DNA from: Hyphomicrobiales bacterium
Lineage (GTDB): Bacteria > Pseudomonadota > Alphaproteobacteria > Rhizobiales > Aestuariivirgaceae
Assembly: GCA_023266715.1 (NCBI GenBank)
Contig: JAHFPK010000036.1
Location: 1 to 15,472 of the forward strand
Direction: 5' to 3'
DNA length: 15,472 nt
The notes below the pieces were generated by a model, which saw only the letters and a program-made list of their open reading frames with translations, did not search any database and had not been told where the DNA came from. Positions 13,920 through 15,472 of the stretch are shown here, one piece after another. How positions within the stretch are numbered: the stretch's first letter is position 1; each line of letters begins with the position of its first letter. A program made the translations under genes and the position numbers.

Positions 13920-14941
13920 GTTTTTCCTCCAACAGCTTTGCGCACCAAAGGTGCAACTTCTTTGCCCATCAGTTCAATCGCCCGCAGCATATCCCTGTGC
14001 GGCAACGAACCCAAACCCATCTGCACTAGGATGCGGTCATTGCCGAATATCTTGTGCAACCCAATGATTTTGTCAGCCACGTCTTTCGGATTGCCGATGA
14101 TGAGATGCCCGCTAGGACCACACGAGGCGTCAAACTGTGCCCTGGTCGTGGGCGGCCAGCCGCGCTCGTGCCCGATCCGCGTCATCACTTCTTGATAGCC
14201 GGGAAAGAATTGTTCCCGCGCCTGCTTTGCGTCATCTGCCACAAAGCCATGCATGTTGAGGCTGAGGCGCAAATCCTTTTTGCCCGCCCGCTGCCCGGCC
14301 TCACGATAAAGATCAGCATGCGCCTTGAAGCGCGCCGGCTCTCCGCCAATGATGGCCAGCGCCATGGGAAAGCCAAGGGTTCCCGCCCGCACCACCGATT
14401 GCGGCGTGCCGCCGACACCGACCCAGATCGGCAAGGGGTTTTGCTTTGCCCGCGGATAAATCCCTGCGTTGTTGAGCGGCGCGCGGATAGTGCCATGCCA
14501 GTTCACATGCTCCTGCTCGCGCAGCTTCAGCAGCAGATCGAGCTTCTCGGAAAACAGTACGTCGTAGTCATTGAGATCATAGCCGAACAACGGAAACGAT
14601 TCGATGAAGGACCCGCGTCCCACCATGATTTCGGCCCGTCCATCGGAAAGCAAATCTAGCGTGGCGAAATTCTGATAGACCCGCACGGGATCATCGGAAG
14701 AAAGAACCGTAACCGCCGACGTGAGCCGGATGTTTTTGGTGCGTGCCGCAGCCGCCGCCAGCACAACGGCCGGAGCCGAAGCCGCATAGTCCGGCCTGTG
14801 GTGCTCGCCCACCCCATAGACATCAAGCCCGACCCGGTCGGCCAGCTCGATTTCCTCGATCAGATTATTGAGCCGCTGCCCCGCCGAAATCGTCGGGCCA
14901 ATATCGGCAAAGGTGTACATCCCAATGTCCATGGGAAGCAT
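13916..14941 (-). CDS. LLM class flavin-dependent oxidoreductase (luciferase-like monooxygenase)
   Basis: This 341-residue protein of the bacterial luciferase-like (F420/FMN) superfamily is a TIM barrel. Seen: the N-terminal block with DIGMYTF, V-G-L-D-V-Y-G-V-G-E-H-H near residues 38-49, LTSAVTVLSSDDPVRV, GRAEIMVGRGSF, and PIWVGVGGTPQSV around the middle. Near the end is HLIIGNPKDVADKI, typical of this family. The pattern is that of FMN-dependent members of unknown substrate, of which alphaproteobacteria have many. They usually need reduced flavin from a reductase; a flavin reductase-like gene is present in this window but not next to it. The first ATG (14941) is used; an ATG at 14932 is as good, and neither has a clear ribosome binding site. 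It is the first gene of the operon with pirin. Confidence 0.92.
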   Translation of the reverse strand: MLPMDIGMYTFADIGPTISAGQRLNNLIEEIELADRVGLDVYGVGEHHRPDYAASAPAVVLAAAAARTKNIRLTSAVTVLSSDDPVRVYQNFATLDLLSDGRAEIMVGRGSFIESFPLFGYDLNDYDVLFSEKLDLLLKLREQEHVNWHGTIRAPLNNAGIYPRAKQNPLPIWVGVGGTPQSVVRAGTLGFPMALAIIGGEPARFKAHADLYREAGQRAGKKDLRLSLNMHGFVADDAKQAREQFFPGYQEVMTRIGHERGWPPTTRAQFDASCGPSGHLIIGNPKDVADKIIGLHKIFGNDRILVQMGLGSLPHRDMLRAIELMGKEVAPLVRKAVGGKT

Positions 14942-14974
14942 ATGTAGCGGCTTCGATTACCGTTCAAGTATCAG

Positions 14975-15028
14975 GGTTGTTGCTACAAAGACATCAATCA
15001 CCCGATGGTTGAGAGTGGCGCAACAACC
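14975..15028. repeat. Nested inverted repeat upstream of the LLM oxidoreductase
   Basis: The outer arms GGTTGTTGC (14975-14983) and GCAACAACC (15020-15028) are exact. Inside them TCAATCA (14994-15000) and TGGTTGA (15006-15012) form a second dyad with one G-U pair, on nearly the same centre. It lies 33 bp ahead of the LLM start codon and just beyond the stop of the small upstream gene (15046). It could be an operator pair, a leader structure or a terminator of the small gene. Confidence 0.45.
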
Positions 15029-15045
15029 ACGATTACTTTACTGGC

Positions 15046-15291
15046 TCATGAGAACTTGGCCAGAAACTTTAGAACTTCGTGGTCTGGGTAAATTCCACTC
15101 TTCGCATGTTGACTGTCGGCCCAGTGCTTCAGCTTTTCAACGGTTTCATGCCAATCGCAGTCGTGATTATCGAGCATTTTGGTCGGGACGCCAGTTGTCA
15201 TGAGCTGCATGGTCTTCCGCCACAAGCTATTGAGTTGGCCACGCGGAGTATTGAGTTCATGTTGATAAAGACTTGTTCTTCCGATATTCAT
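15046..15291 (-). CDS. Small protein of unknown function (81 aa)
   Basis: I do not recognise this protein. The start at ATG 15291 is well supported by GGAGAG about 6 bases ahead; an in-frame start at 15366 would add 25 residues and lacks such a site. From 15291 it reads M-N-I-G-R-T-S-L-Y-Q-H-E-L-N, then a region with several Met and Lys, then DNHDCDWHETVEKLKHWADS, which looks helical, and ends EVLKFLAKFS. It has no signal peptide or membrane segment, and one Cys. It lies upstream of the LLM-pirin operon on the same strand, 104 bp away, with the nested inverted repeat between them. The good ribosome binding site and lack of a better overlapping frame argue that it is real, but it could be a recent or degenerate gene. 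Confidence 0.5.
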   Translation of the reverse strand: MNIGRTSLYQHELNTPRGQLNSLWRKTMQLMTTGVPTKMLDNHDCDWHETVEKLKHWADSQHAKSGIYPDHEVLKFLAKFS

Positions 15292-15367
15292 GATTCTCTC
15301 CAAAATAGTTGCTATCCCATGATCATATGAAATTATGGCAAGCGCTGCCGGACTTTCATACTTCACG

Positions 15368-15472
15368 TCAAATCCGGCGCTCTAGCCTCATCGCCAGCAC
15401 TGAAATCGCATCCACCAGTGTCGTCAGTTTCCAGGCCCGCCCACAAGCAGGCTTACTCATCTCTTCAACTAC
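15368..15472 (-). CDS. Possible C-terminal end of a gene continuing beyond the window
   Basis: A leftward frame is open from the window edge to TGA at 15370-15368 and gives 34 residues, ending with K-L-T-T-L-V-D-A-I-S-V-L-A-M-R-L-E-R-R-I. It contains an ATG at 15460 with GAAGAG directly ahead, so it could also be a 30-residue small frame. The amphipathic, helical look suits a protein end, but no family is recognised and open frames of this length occur by chance. Confidence 0.2.
   Translation of the reverse strand, partial: VVEEMSKPACGRAWKLTTLVDAISVLAMRLERRI

Noticed and set aside
13422..14195. Long rightward frame of 257 codons opposite pirin and the LLM oxidoreductase
   Set aside because: It crosses two real genes on the other strand, is rich in Arg, Pro and His without domain character, and has no ribosome binding site that decides a start.
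1..15472. Mobile element, prophage, CRISPR array or defence island
   Set aside because: I found no transposase, integrase, terminal repeats, spaced direct repeats or tRNA attachment site. The genes are housekeeping or metabolic and their coding style is even across the window.

Overview
The window looks like chromosomal DNA from an alphaproteobacterium, probably near the Hyphomicrobiales/Rhizobiales. The evidence is cobalamin genes of the aerobic-type CobB/CobQ/CobD/CobP set, a DUF1636 metal-binding protein, a DUF2336 protein, a short alphaproteobacterial-type NAD kinase, and two perfect TTAA-N7-TTAA (CtrA-type) boxes, both in front of genes. There are no rRNA or tRNA genes, insertion sequences, phage genes or CRISPR arrays. 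Gene density is high and most same-strand neighbours overlap by ATGA.

Region 1 (1-3859) is the end of a cobalamin cluster. The C-terminal part of cobB, cobQ and cobD run left to right with ATGA overlaps. They converge on cobP and a DUF1636 gene, which run right to left and are also coupled by ATGA. The 3' ends of cobD and cobP overlap by 68 bp. Together these genes amidate the corrin ring, attach the aminopropanol arm and activate it with a nucleotide.

Region 2 (3860-6603) holds NAD kinase, which converges on a DUF2336 gene with a shared CTAG over both stops. Upstream of the DUF2336 gene, on the same strand, is a 121-residue receiver-domain protein that has lost its phospho-acceptor Asp, Thr and Lys. 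Its upstream region carries a perfect CtrA box, a consensus DnaA box and further dyads, so this pair may be under cell-cycle control.

Region 3 (6604-9807) holds a tightly packed leftward operon (nitroreductase, HAD phosphatase, flavin reductase-like protein). It diverges from a rightward gene for an unrecognised exported protein with three internal repeats. A second perfect CtrA box lies between them.

Region 4 (9808-12974) holds a zinc alcohol dehydrogenase with a TTG start, then an AT-rich gap ending in a perfect 19-bp palindrome (CTGC-N3-GCAG core) just upstream of the Kup-type potassium transporter.

Region 5 (12975-15472) holds a leftward operon of an LLM-class flavin-dependent oxidoreductase and a pirin. 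Its leader contains a nested inverted repeat. Beyond it lie a small unknown gene (81 aa) and a possible partial reading frame at the window edge.

The points most worth a second look are the degenerate receiver with its CtrA/DnaA-box promoter and DUF2336 partner, the second CtrA box before the repeat protein, and the palindrome before kup. No complete, obviously new multi-gene system such as a defence system is visible.
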